From Clostridiaceae bacterium (lineage in GTDB: Bacteria > Bacillota > Clostridia > Oscillospirales > Acutalibacteraceae), in contig JAETSR010000009.1 of assembly GCA_021769555.1 (NCBI GenBank), positions 1-64,000 of the forward strand: DNA of 64,000 bases. Direction: 5' to 3'. Shown in pieces: positions 8,725-16,050 of this stretch. Below the pieces are notes generated by a model. It saw only the letters and a list, made by a program, of their open reading frames with translations, was not told the DNA's origin and did not search any database. The position numbers were made by a program, and so were the translations under genes. Within the stretch, counting starts at the first letter, position 1, and each line of letters starts with the position of its first letter.

Positions 8725-8726
8725 AA
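8700..8726 (+). promoter_or_regulatory. Candidate sigma-28 (SigD/FliA) promoter for the flgM operon
   Basis: TTAATTTT (8700-8707), 11 bp, TCCGATAA (8719-8726). This fits the known sigma-28 pattern TAAAGTTT-N11-GCCGATAA at 6 of 8 and 7 of 8 bases with exact spacing. flgM and the late genes flgK/flgL are usual sigma-28 targets. The fliA gene is at 47745. Confidence 0.5.
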
Positions 8727-8781
8727 ATTATTTAGAGAACTGTAGAACTATACCCCCCATACAGGAAAAGAGGGATGTCAC

Positions 8782-9090
8782 ATGATTAGTATGTCAAATA
8801 TCAATCCCCTGGGCCCCGCGGGCTCAGTGAGGGTTAATAAGCCCCGCGCCGCGGGAACAGCCGCCGTGAGGCAGAGCCAGCCGGCGGAGAAATTTGATAA
8901 GGTAACCCTTTCAGCCCACGAGGGCGAGGACCCCATAAAGATGGAGCTCCAGAGCAAGCTCTCCCAGGAGGTGCGCACGGCTACCACCACCGGCGCCCTG
9001 GCTTCCCTGCGCCAGGAGGTGCAGAGCGGCCAGTACCAGGTGGACGCCAGGAGCATAGCGAAGAAAATGCTGCTTCTGGGGGAGGTCTGA
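8782..9090 (+). CDS. flgM: Anti-sigma-28 factor FlgM
   Basis: A 102-aa, largely disordered protein. The C-terminal half (DKVTLSAHEG, then ALASLRQEVQSGQYQVDARSIAKKML) carries the conserved FlgM sigma-binding helices and the VxSGxYxVDxxxIAxxM pattern. FlgM holds sigma-28 inactive until the hook is complete and then leaves through the export apparatus. AGAGGGA precedes the ATG. An internal ATG four codons in is possible. It starts the conserved order flgM-flgN-flgK-flgL-yviE-fliW-csrA. Confidence 0.92.
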   Translation: MISMSNINPLGPAGSVRVNKPRAAGTAAVRQSQPAEKFDKVTLSAHEGEDPIKMELQSKLSQEVRTATTTGALASLRQEVQSGQYQVDARSIAKKMLLLGEV

Positions 9091-9092
9091 GC

Positions 9093-9548
9093 TTGAGCGG
9101 TATTTATGAGGATTACCTGCAGTATCTCGCCGATTTGGCCGACGTCCTGGACCAGATGACCGAAGTCACAAAGGTGAAGAACAAGGCCGCCAAGGCCGGG
9201 GACCTTGTGGCCGTTGAGGAAATGATGAAGAAGGAGCAGGTCTTCAGCATGACCCTCCGGGGGATGGACCAGAAGCGGGATAAGATGCTAAAGGAGATGG
9301 GCCTTGAGGGCGTGCCGCTGTCGAAGCTTGCGGAAAATTACCCCCCCGAGCTCTTCGACCAGGCCAGGAAGGCCGCGGAGCACGCGGCGAAGCGCTTTGA
9401 GGTCTTTCACCGGACGTCGGAGGCGGCAAGGGTCACGATGGAGTGCGCCCTGCACGATATAGAGCGGATGATGCCCGAGAACCAGCCGGTCCCCCATAGG
9501 GACAAGGGCGAGCCGCCGCCCAGGATGAAGACGGATTTCCGCGCCTGA
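9093..9548 (+). CDS. flgN: FlgN-family export chaperone
   Basis: A 151-aa helical protein between flgM and flgK, the place held by flgN (yvyG) in Bacillus. It begins with a long helix (YLADLADVLDQMTEVTKVKNKAA), shown here in part, with the repeated acidic/Leu pattern of FlgN. A second long helix covers about 100-130. The C-terminus is short, basic and Pro-rich. FlgN chaperones keep FlgK and FlgL soluble before export. The start is TTG at 9093, two nt after the flgM stop. Confidence 0.8.
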   Translation: MSGIYEDYLQYLADLADVLDQMTEVTKVKNKAAKAGDLVAVEEMMKKEQVFSMTLRGMDQKRDKMLKEMGLEGVPLSKLAENYPPELFDQARKAAEHAAKRFEVFHRTSEAARVTMECALHDIERMMPENQPVPHRDKGEPPPRMKTDFRA

Positions 9549-9604
9549 GAGCGGCCCGAAGGCAGAACAAAAAAACTACCCCAACCCAAGGGAGGACGAT
9601 ACCT

Positions 9605-11623
9605 ATGAGCACAGTTTCCACATTCAGCGGCTTCACAATGGCAAGGCTTGGCATTATGGCCTCGTCCAAGGCCATGGAGGTCACAGGCAACAATATTTCA
9701 AACATCAACACACCGGGCTACACCCGCCAGTCTTTGGACCAGCGGGCCCTGTACGTCGGCGGCGCTGACGTGTACGCGTCCCAGTTCGACGTGCGCGTGG
9801 GCGCGGGCGCCCTTACCACAGGCGTGTCCCAGCTCAGGGACCCGTATCTTGACATCCGATTCAGAAACGAGAACTCCCAGGTGGGGTTCTATGAGGGCAA
9901 GTACAACGTGCTCCAGGCCCTGTCCCTTATCTGGGACGAGGTCGCCAAGGGCGAGGAGGACGGCGGCGTTATGGAGAAGCAGTTCAACCAGATATTGGAG
10001 GAGCTGCAGGTTATGAACACCGAGCACGCCGGGGATAAGACCTACGACTCCTCCGTGCTCAAGTCCTGCGAGGGCCTGGTGCAGCTTTTCCACTCATATT
10101 CAGACTCCATTGAGCGTGTGCTAAGTGACACCACGGATGCATTTAGAGAGAATATAGGCACGATAAACAACCACCTTAAAAAGATACGCGAGCTCAACGA
10201 GTCCATCAAGAAGGCTGAGATAAGCAGCGGCGCCATCAGCGACGCGGAGCGCAAGGAGGGCATGATAGGCGAGCGCGGCCAGCAGGCCCTTGAGCTTAGG
10301 GACCAGCGCAACGTCATCATCGACGAGCTCTCGAAGCTTCTGCCCATCGACGTGAAGTACTCCGACGAGTCCATCGGCGCGGGCATGACTGTTGAGAAGC
10401 TGACCATAACCCTCAAGGGGAACAGCAACGCCGTGCTGATAGACGGCGTGTATAATGGACAGCTGTCGGTGCAGCAGGACTATTTCAGAAACGATAAAGG
10501 TGAGATAGCTTATCCGGATGGGAGGCCCTTAAAGCCGGGTGGCGTAGACATCGACAAAGATGGATACCTGATAGATAAAGATGGAAATCGAGTTAAGAAT
10601 GATGCGGGAAATGAAATAAAACCCGGGGCGAATTTGCTTAATAAGCAGGAAGACCCCTACCTCCGTCTGCAAATCTCCGTTTTGGAGAACAACCTGGGCC
10701 AGAAGATGGCCTCAAACAAGCCCGGCGGGGAGGTCTACAAGATAGGCGACCAGGAGCTCAAGGGCGGCACGGTCCAGGCCCAGCGGGAAATGCTCACCAA
10801 GGTGGGCGAGTACTCCACAGCGGAGGACATCGCCATGGACCCCAACGCCTCCACCAAGCGCGGCATAAGGTACTATCAGAACGCCCTGGACGCGCTGGCG
10901 CAGAAGTTTGCCAACATCTTTAATGAGGCAAACATGAAGGATAAAGATGGGTTCTATCTCGTGAATCCAGAAAATGGAAAATATCTGGAATATAATGGGC
11001 CAACCACTGCAACAGACGCAGAAAAGGCAGACTTAAATAATTACAAAGAGATTGATAAACCGCTAATCGACGGCGCGGGAGCGCTGTTCAGCAGCGTCGG
11101 GGACGGCAACGTGACCACAGGGATTACAGCGAGCAACATCCATATTTCATATAACTGGGAGCACAGCATTACCCATATCGTCCAGACCCGTGACCCTGCT
11201 CAGAACGACCTGTCAACAGTCAATGACAATATCGTTCACCTTATCTCCCAAATGCAGGCAAACCACGGCTACGCCCCCGGGGACCTGCTGGAGGCAGGAG
11301 GGAGCAACCATAACGTCCGGCCGGGCAGTTCGGCGGCAAACAGCGACGCGTTCTTTACCGGCTCCTTCCAGGGTATGCTCACATATGTCAACAATATGCT
11401 TGGCAACGACAAGAAGTCCACAGGGGACATACTTGACAACTACTACACCTCCGCTGAGGAGCTGGACCTGGGCCGGGAGTCCGTCTCCGGCGTGGACCTT
11501 AACGACGAGGCGGTAAATATGATGCAGCTGCAGAAGTCGTACTCGGCCTCCTGCCGCCTGCTGACTACAATTGACGAGCTTCTCGACAAGCTGATAAACG
11601 GAACGGGCGTCGCGGGACGCTGA
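9605..11623 (+). CDS. flgK: Hook-filament junction protein FlgK (HAP1)
   Basis: A 672-aa axial protein that joins hook to filament. The N-terminus has the conserved rod/hook signature GNNISNINTPGYTRQ and helices for the D0 shell. The C-terminus (SGVDLNDEAVNMMQLQKSYSA, shown in part) is the paired D0 helix. The family is usually 450-650 aa, so this copy is long. Two inserted stretches, about 10,450-10,650 and 10,930-11,075, are AT-rich and Lys/Asp/Asn-rich (DKDGYLIDKDGN) and use different codons from the rest. They would map to the exposed middle domain. GGGAGGA precedes the ATG. Confidence 0.95.
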   Translation: MSTVSTFSGFTMARLGIMASSKAMEVTGNNISNINTPGYTRQSLDQRALYVGGADVYASQFDVRVGAGALTTGVSQLRDPYLDIRFRNENSQVGFYEGKYNVLQALSLIWDEVAKGEEDGGVMEKQFNQILEELQVMNTEHAGDKTYDSSVLKSCEGLVQLFHSYSDSIERVLSDTTDAFRENIGTINNHLKKIRELNESIKKAEISSGAISDAERKEGMIGERGQQALELRDQRNVIIDELSKLLPIDVKYSDESIGAGMTVEKLTITLKGNSNAVLIDGVYNGQLSVQQDYFRNDKGEIAYPDGRPLKPGGVDIDKDGYLIDKDGNRVKNDAGNEIKPGANLLNKQEDPYLRLQISVLENNLGQKMASNKPGGEVYKIGDQELKGGTVQAQREMLTKVGEYSTAEDIAMDPNASTKRGIRYYQNALDALAQKFANIFNEANMKDKDGFYLVNPENGKYLEYNGPTTATDAEKADLNNYKEIDKPLIDGAGALFSSVGDGNVTTGITASNIHISYNWEHSITHIVQTRDPAQNDLSTVNDNIVHLISQMQANHGYAPGDLLEAGGSNHNVRPGSSAANSDAFFTGSFQGMLTYVNNMLGNDKKSTGDILDNYYTSAEELDLGRESVSGVDLNDEAVNMMQLQKSYSASCRLLTTIDELLDKLINGTGVAGR

Positions 11624-11661
11624 TGGGGATAATCTTTATATATAGAAAGAAGTGACTTAGT

Positions 11662-12825
11662 ATGATACAGCGTATTACCACAAACGGCATGATGACCAAG
11701 TATAAGACGAACCTGATGAAGTCCTACAACAGCCTGGCCACCGCCAGCGAGCGCGTAACCACTGAGCGGAAGTTCAACTCCTACTCCGAGAGCCCCACAA
11801 AGGCCGCCCAGGCCTTCCAGCTTCGGCGCAACCGCTGGAATGTTGAGAACCAGATAGCCAACACCAAGCAGGTGGTGCACAAGTTCCAGCAGGCTTGGGA
11901 CTGCCTTGAGGACACCTACCAGGACCTCACAGTAAAGCTGGGCAAGTACTCGGCCCTGCGCGCCGACAACGCTGCTGACGCCGGCGGGCGCACGGCCCTG
12001 GGGCAGGTCATGAAGGGCGCGGCGGAGTCCGTTATGCAGACCATGAACGCAAAGTACGGCCAGAACTTCGTGTTCTCCGGCGCGGACGGAGAGAAGGTGC
12101 CCTTTGAGTGGGGGCAGAACGGCGAGGTGGTTTACCGGGGAATGCCGGTGGATGTTGCCGTACCGACGGAGGAGGAGTTCAAAAATGGAGGCTGGGAAAC
12201 AATAAAAGACCCAAATGATAACACTAAATTGAAGTACCAGGGCTACATGGACATTGTGAACTCCATCGAGAACGAGCACACCTTTGTGGACCTGGGCATG
12301 GGCATGAAGGAGGTAGACGGCGAGCTTATCCAGTCCAGCGCCTTTGACACGGCCCTTAACGGCGCGGACTTCATCGGCTACGGCTACAGGACCGTCACGC
12401 TGAACACCGGCAAGGAGGTCATGGTGCCCAAGAACATTATCTCCATCATGAACCAGATGGGCGACATCTACTCCGCGTGCAGCCCTGACGGCGGCGCGTT
12501 CAGCGAAACGCCCATAACCACTGCCGACGGCAAGCAGGTCTCCCAGGAGGAGATGGCCGAGGCGCTGGAGAAGGGGATGGAGGCCACTATGGACGACATG
12601 CACGCCAAGTGGATAGCCCATGACACCCGGAACACCTTCATCAAGACCAACGCCGACCGTCTGGACTCCCTGGACGATTCGCTCAACGAGCAGATAACGG
12701 GCATAGAGGATATCGAACCCGCCGACGCCATCACGGCGCTGATGTGGGCTCAGTATTCCTATAACGCGGCATTGCGAATTGGCACGAACCTGCTGTCGCA
12801 GTCGCTGATAGATTACATGAACTAG
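11662..12825 (+). CDS. flgL: Hook-filament junction protein FlgL (HAP3)
   Basis: A 387-aa flagellin-related junction protein. The N-terminus (MIQRITTNGMMTKYKTNLMK) and C-terminus (ALMWAQYSYNAALRIGTNLL) are the coiled-coil D0/D1 ends shared with flagellin. The centre is variable and has a short AT-rich insert (about 12,180-12,235) whose codons differ from the flanks. It follows flgK after 38 nt. The ribosome site is weak (AAAGAAGTGA). Confidence 0.93.
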   Translation: MIQRITTNGMMTKYKTNLMKSYNSLATASERVTTERKFNSYSESPTKAAQAFQLRRNRWNVENQIANTKQVVHKFQQAWDCLEDTYQDLTVKLGKYSALRADNAADAGGRTALGQVMKGAAESVMQTMNAKYGQNFVFSGADGEKVPFEWGQNGEVVYRGMPVDVAVPTEEEFKNGGWETIKDPNDNTKLKYQGYMDIVNSIENEHTFVDLGMGMKEVDGELIQSSAFDTALNGADFIGYGYRTVTLNTGKEVMVPKNIISIMNQMGDIYSACSPDGGAFSETPITTADGKQVSQEEMAEALEKGMEATMDDMHAKWIAHDTRNTFIKTNADRLDSLDDSLNEQITGIEDIEPADAITALMWAQYSYNAALRIGTNLLSQSLIDYMN

Positions 12826-12866
12826 TCAAATCTTTTTAGCTATATTTTCTGAAAGAGGGGTTTATT

Positions 12867-13484
12867 GTGGGACCGTTGATTGAAATCACGACTGTGCCTA
12901 TCGAGATTGAAATGAAGACGAAGAATGCCCAGCTGGTCTATTCCAGGGGCACCGCCGAAATGGAGATTTCCCGGGACAAGGGCGGGCTGAACATCAAGAG
13001 CAGGCCCGTGAAGCTGAACATCGACTCCTTCCAGGCCAGGAGCTCCATCCGTCCGACCACCGCCCAGAGCTTACAGCAGGCGGCTGAGGCCGGGAAGCAG
13101 GCGGCGTATCAGGCCACGGCTACCTATGCCAAGCGCGGGCAGCTGGTGATGGACGCCCAGCTCGGGCAGGAGCTTATCACCCATTTTGCCCAGGAGACCC
13201 AGGACGCCCATCTTGGGCGGAGCCTTGAGGATTTCGGGCTGGAATTTCTGCCGGAGGGCGGCATTGACCTGAACTGGGAGCCCGGCCAAATGCAGATACG
13301 CTACGAAATGGATAAGCTGAACTTTGACTGGAAGACCGGCGGCCAGGGCTTTGAGTTCGTGCCCGGGGACATTGAGTTCTCCGTGACCCAGAAGCCCGAG
13401 GTCATAATCAAGTACGTGGGCGGCGCCCTGTACGTGCCGCCTTCGGCGGACCCCAACTATGAGCCGGTGGACGTGCGGGCCTGA
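12867..13484 (+). CDS. YviE-like (DUF6470-type) flagellar-locus protein
   Basis: A 205-aa protein of unknown molecular role. Its position between flgL and fliW and its start (PLIEITTVPIEIEMKTKNA) match the YviE family, which is restricted to flagellar loci of Firmicutes. The centre is Ala/Gln-rich and helical (about 60-110). The C-terminus alternates beta-strands rich in Asp, Trp and Phe (LNWEPGQMQIRYEMDKLNFD). No signal peptide or membrane segment. GTG start, with AGAGGGG upstream. It ends 16 nt before fliW. Confidence 0.75.
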   Translation: MGPLIEITTVPIEIEMKTKNAQLVYSRGTAEMEISRDKGGLNIKSRPVKLNIDSFQARSSIRPTTAQSLQQAAEAGKQAAYQATATYAKRGQLVMDAQLGQELITHFAQETQDAHLGRSLEDFGLEFLPEGGIDLNWEPGQMQIRYEMDKLNFDWKTGGQGFEFVPGDIEFSVTQKPEVIIKYVGGALYVPPSADPNYEPVDVRA

Positions 13485-13500
13485 TGGCAGGAGGAGCAGC

Positions 13501-13953
13501 TTGAAGCTAACAACAAAGTATTTTGGAGAGATAGACTACAGCGCCGAGGACGTGCTGCACTTTCCCCGGGGAATATTTGCCTTTGAGGAGGAGCATGAGT
13601 TCCTGCTGCTGCCCTTTTCCGGGAGCGACGGCACCCTTCTGTGCCTTCAAAGCCTCGCGACCCCGCAGCTTGCCTTCGTGGTGATGAATCCCTTCACCAT
13701 GAGCCCGGCCTACGCGCCGGTGCTGCAGCCGGAGGAGCTCAGCGAGCTGGGGGTGAGCGACAGCACCGAGCTCTGCTACTACGTCCTTTGCGTGGTCAAA
13801 AACCCAGTGTCCACCAGCACTGTGAACATGAAATGCCCGGTGGTGATAAACGACCGGACCCAGACCGGCACTCAGGTGATACTTGAGGGCGGGGAATACG
13901 GAATGCGGCACCTTCTGTCGGAGTTCCAGGCAGGGGAGGGTTCGCCATGCTGA
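13501..13953 (+). CDS. fliW: Flagellar assembly factor FliW
   Basis: A 150-aa protein with the FliW signatures YFGEIDYSAEDVLHFPRGIFAFEEEHEFLL and PVVINDRTQTGTQVIL in shortened form here (key parts: HFPRGIFAFE and NPVSTSTVNMKCPVVI). FliW binds flagellin and the CsrA repressor, coupling flagellin translation to secretion. The start is TTG at 13501, placed by AGGAGGAGC. The longer frame beginning at 13459 would run back into the previous gene. Its stop overlaps the csrA start by a few bases, so the pair is coupled. Confidence 0.93.
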   Translation: MKLTTKYFGEIDYSAEDVLHFPRGIFAFEEEHEFLLLPFSGSDGTLLCLQSLATPQLAFVVMNPFTMSPAYAPVLQPEELSELGVSDSTELCYYVLCVVKNPVSTSTVNMKCPVVINDRTQTGTQVILEGGEYGMRHLLSEFQAGEGSPC

Positions 13954-14198
13954 TTCTTCGCAGGAAGGCGGGGGAGTCCTTCCTCATTGGGGAAGACGTG
14001 AAGGTGACAATCATTGCCACAAAGGACAAAGAAGTGCAGATAGCCATAGACGCCCCCAAGACGGTATCAGTGCTCCGTCTTGAGCTGGCGAACGCCATGC
14101 GCGAGAACATAGACGCGGCAGACGAGCAAAGCCTGCCCGAGGAGCTGCTTGAGGCATTCTCCATGCTTGCGGGCGGCGAAAAAACCGAAGGCGAATAA
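13947..14198 (+). CDS. csrA: Carbon storage regulator CsrA
   Basis: An 83-aa RNA-binding translational repressor. MLILRRKAGESFLIGEDVKV and VQIAIDAPKTVSVLR are the family core, including the beta-1 and beta-5 RNA-contact residues (LxLxRK and the region around R44-R50 of typical CsrA). In Firmicutes it represses flagellin mRNA and is antagonised by FliW. Flagellin is not in this window, so its main target must be elsewhere. The C-terminal 20 residues are an acidic extension. A strong terminator follows. Confidence 0.95.
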   Translation: MLILRRKAGESFLIGEDVKVTIIATKDKEVQIAIDAPKTVSVLRLELANAMRENIDAADEQSLPEELLEAFSMLAGGEKTEGE

Positions 14199-14204
14199 AA
14201 AAAG

Positions 14205-14230
14205 CGCGGAGCAAAAGCTCCGCGTTCTTT
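14205..14230. terminator. Bidirectional terminator between csrA and comFB-like gene
   Basis: CGCGGAGC (14205-14212), AAAA loop, GCTCCGCG (14217-14224), then TTCTTT. On the other strand the same stem is followed by a run of Ts, so it can end both convergent units. Confidence 0.85.
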
Positions 14231-14258
14231 ATTCCCCCTTAAAATTTCCAAACAAACC

Positions 14259-15011
14259 TCACTCATCATTCCGAGGCGCGCCCAGCCGCATACTCCCATC
14301 ATCCCCGTCGGAATGCCTGGGGTGCTCCGACACCTTCTTGCACGCCGCAATAAGCTGAGCTGTAACCGCAGCGCTATACCTGCTCTCATAAATCGACAGC
14401 ATAGGCACGCTCTCATTCTCGGGCACCACAATATACTTTGCGGGCAGGCTGGTAAGGGCCAGGGCAATCACATCGGTACGGCAGCGATGGCAGCCGCACA
14501 TCTTAAACTGCTTGATATACTTATCCACCTTGTCCTCAACCAGCGCCTGAAGCACATTGATATAAGTGATATCCCCGGCAGCAGCTTTCTTCGGCTCCGG
14601 CTCCGGGGCAGGCTCGGGCTCCGGCTCCTGGATAGGCTCAGGCTCCGATTCCGGCTCGGGCTCAGGTAAAATCTCAGCAGCCTCGAAAGGTTCAAACTCC
14701 GGCTCCGGTTCAGGCAGAGGCTCTGGCTCGGCGGCTGCGGGCTCGGGTTCCGGCTCAGGCTCGGGCATAGGCTCAGCCTGCTGCACAGCTGGCTCATCTT
14801 CGGCCAGCTCTGCAAGCAGGTCCTCCTCAAGGGCGTCGCGGATGGCGCTGGCCACCTCCTCGGAGTTATCGGGGGCGGGGGCGGGCGCGGAGGCCGGGTG
14901 CTCGGCCCGGGGGGAGTCCTTGGAGGCCTCGCCGGGCTCGGTGAGAAGGTTCAGGACGTGGGCGGTCTTGTTGGAGCGGGAATTTTTGGAATTAGCTTTT
15001 GAATTAGCCAT
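14259..15011 (-). CDS. ComFB-family protein with Glu-Pro repeat linker
   Basis: A 250-aa protein. The N-terminal ~60 residues are polar. A low-complexity linker of Pro-Glu dipeptides covers about 80-145. The C-terminal ~90 residues form a ComFB domain: [20 protein letters not shown], then the [22 protein letters not shown] segment with the CxCxxC cysteines (given as CGCHRC plus ALTSLPAKY). ComFB of Bacillus sits in the comF operon beside flgM, so a position next to csrA fits an old linkage. Some ComFB proteins have been reported to bind cyclic dinucleotides; that is not visible here. It lies downstream of the ParA-like gene on the same strand, 82 bp apart. Confidence 0.8.
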   Translation of the reverse strand: MANSKANSKNSRSNKTAHVLNLLTEPGEASKDSPRAEHPASAPAPAPDNSEEVASAIRDALEEDLLAELAEDEPAVQQAEPMPEPEPEPEPAAAEPEPLPEPEPEFEPFEAAEILPEPEPESEPEPIQEPEPEPAPEPEPKKAAAGDITYINVLQALVEDKVDKYIKQFKMCGCHRCRTDVIALALTSLPAKYIVVPENESVPMLSIYESRYSAAVTAQLIAACKKVSEHPRHSDGDDGSMRLGAPRNDE

Positions 15012-15054
15012 GATATGGTCCCCTTTCGCAGATTTTTATGTGGATTGGCGGGCT

Positions 15055-15114
15055 TTAGAGACTCATGAGCTCGATTAGAGACTCATGAGCTCATCAGAGA
15101 CTCATAAGCTCGTC
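15055..15114. repeat. Three 20-bp direct repeats at the 3' end of the parA-like gene
   Basis: Copies at 15055-15074, 15075-15094 and 15095-15114, each a variant of TTAGAGACTCATGAGCTCGA. The third (inside the gene, encoding DELMSL) has one change in the CATGAG core. Each full copy holds the palindromes CTCATGAG and GAGCTC. The stop codon lies at the junction of copies 2 and 3. Confidence 0.85.
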
Positions 15115-15849
15115 TAAAAGCGCCTGGAAGTCCATGGACGGGTTGGAGCGCGGGGCGTAGGAAAGTACGCTCTCGCCGTGGGCGGGCGCCTCAGCTACGA
15201 CGACGCTGGTGCGAATCTTTGTGTCGAGCACCTTTGTGTCGAGCTTGCGGGCAATCTCGCCGGAGAGCTCCAGCACCTCCCGGTTAAGGGTGAGGCGCTG
15301 GTTGTACTTATTGAGGAGGATGCCCAGCACCCTGAGGTCGGGATTGTAATATTTCTTCACAGTATTTATGGTGTCCCGAATCTGGGAGATACCCAGAAGG
15401 CTCAGTATCTCGGGAGCCATGGGGATTATCAGCGCGCCGGAGGCGACATAGGCGTTGATGGTGAGCACATTGAGGGCGGGGGGAGTGTCGATGATGATAT
15501 AGTCATAGTTCCGCTCCACCTTGTCCAGCTCGTTCTTGAGAAGATACTCCCGGCCGGGGGCATTGAACTCCAGCTCCGCGGTGGACAGGAGGATATTCGA
15601 GGGCAGCACGTCCCCCAGGTCCGTGGACACGATGGCGTCCCGGATGTCGGCCGTGCCCTTCATCACCTCATAGACCGTGTCGGCGTTCTCGATGTCCAGC
15701 CCCGCCGAGAAGCCCAGGCTCCCCTGGGGGTCCAGGTCCACGCCAAGGACCCGGTAGTTTCTCAGGCGCAGCGCGTTGATGAGGGAAAGAGCGGTGGTGG
15801 TCTTGCCCACGCCGCCTTTCTGGTTTGTTATTGCAATGATTTTTTCCAT
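15094..15849 (-). CDS. ParA/Soj-like partition ATPase
   Basis: A 251-aa ParA-family ATPase with a deviant Walker A (KGGVGKTTT, near residues 11-19), the A' box (LGVDLDPQGSLG), and Walker B (IIIDTPPALN). There is no N-terminal DNA-binding extension, so it is the short Soj/MinD-like type, and there is no MinD-type amphipathic tail. No ParB gene is adjacent. Such proteins position chromosomes, plasmids, or chemosensory and flagellar machinery. The genomic setting, next to fliD and csrA with flhG missing from the main operon, suggests a motility-related positioning role, but this is inference. AGGAG precedes the ATG. A ComFB-like gene follows. Confidence 0.85.
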   Translation of the reverse strand: MEKIIAITNQKGGVGKTTTALSLINALRLRNYRVLGVDLDPQGSLGFSAGLDIENADTVYEVMKGTADIRDAIVSTDLGDVLPSNILLSTAELEFNAPGREYLLKNELDKVERNYDYIIIDTPPALNVLTINAYVASGALIIPMAPEILSLLGISQIRDTINTVKKYYNPDLRVLGILLNKYNQRLTLNREVLELSGEIARKLDTKVLDTKIRTSVVVAEAPAHGESVLSYAPRSNPSMDFQALLDELMSL

Positions 15850-15891
15850 AGGAAGGCCCCTCTCCTAAAGCAAAATTTTCGCGGAAAGCTC

Positions 15892-15918
15892 TTATCTTTC
15901 CAGTACTAGTGTCGATAT
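15892..15918 (+). promoter_or_regulatory. Candidate sigma-28 promoter for fliD-fliS-fliT-like
   Basis: TTATCTTT (15892-15899), 11 bp, GTCGATAT (15911-15918). The -10 box matches the Bacillus consensus GCCGATAT at 7 of 8 bases with the expected spacing; the -35 is weaker. The leader to fliD would be about 125 nt. A TATAAT overlaps at 15916-15921 but lacks a good -35. Confidence 0.4.
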
Positions 15919-15969
15919 AATAATAGAACTAATAAGGGTCTCTCCGGCATTTTCCCTCCTGGGGAGCGG

Positions 15970-15983
15970 TTTTCCCGGGAAAA
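15970..15983. repeat. 14-bp perfect palindrome upstream of fliD
   Basis: TTTTCCCGGGAAAA, in a context (GTTTTCCCGGGAAAAATGC) also found in altered form before flgB at 26296. A possible operator; see the findings. Confidence 0.5.
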
Positions 15984-16050
15984 ATGCCTCAGAAAACAGT
16001 TTATCCAATCCCCTCTAGGGATATGTTACCACAAAAAAGGAGTGAATGCA

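Noticed and set aside
15094-15849. Naming the ParA-like gene flhG or minD
   Set aside because: It lacks the MinD membrane-targeting tail and the FlhG N-terminal activator helix, and it is closer in layout to Soj.
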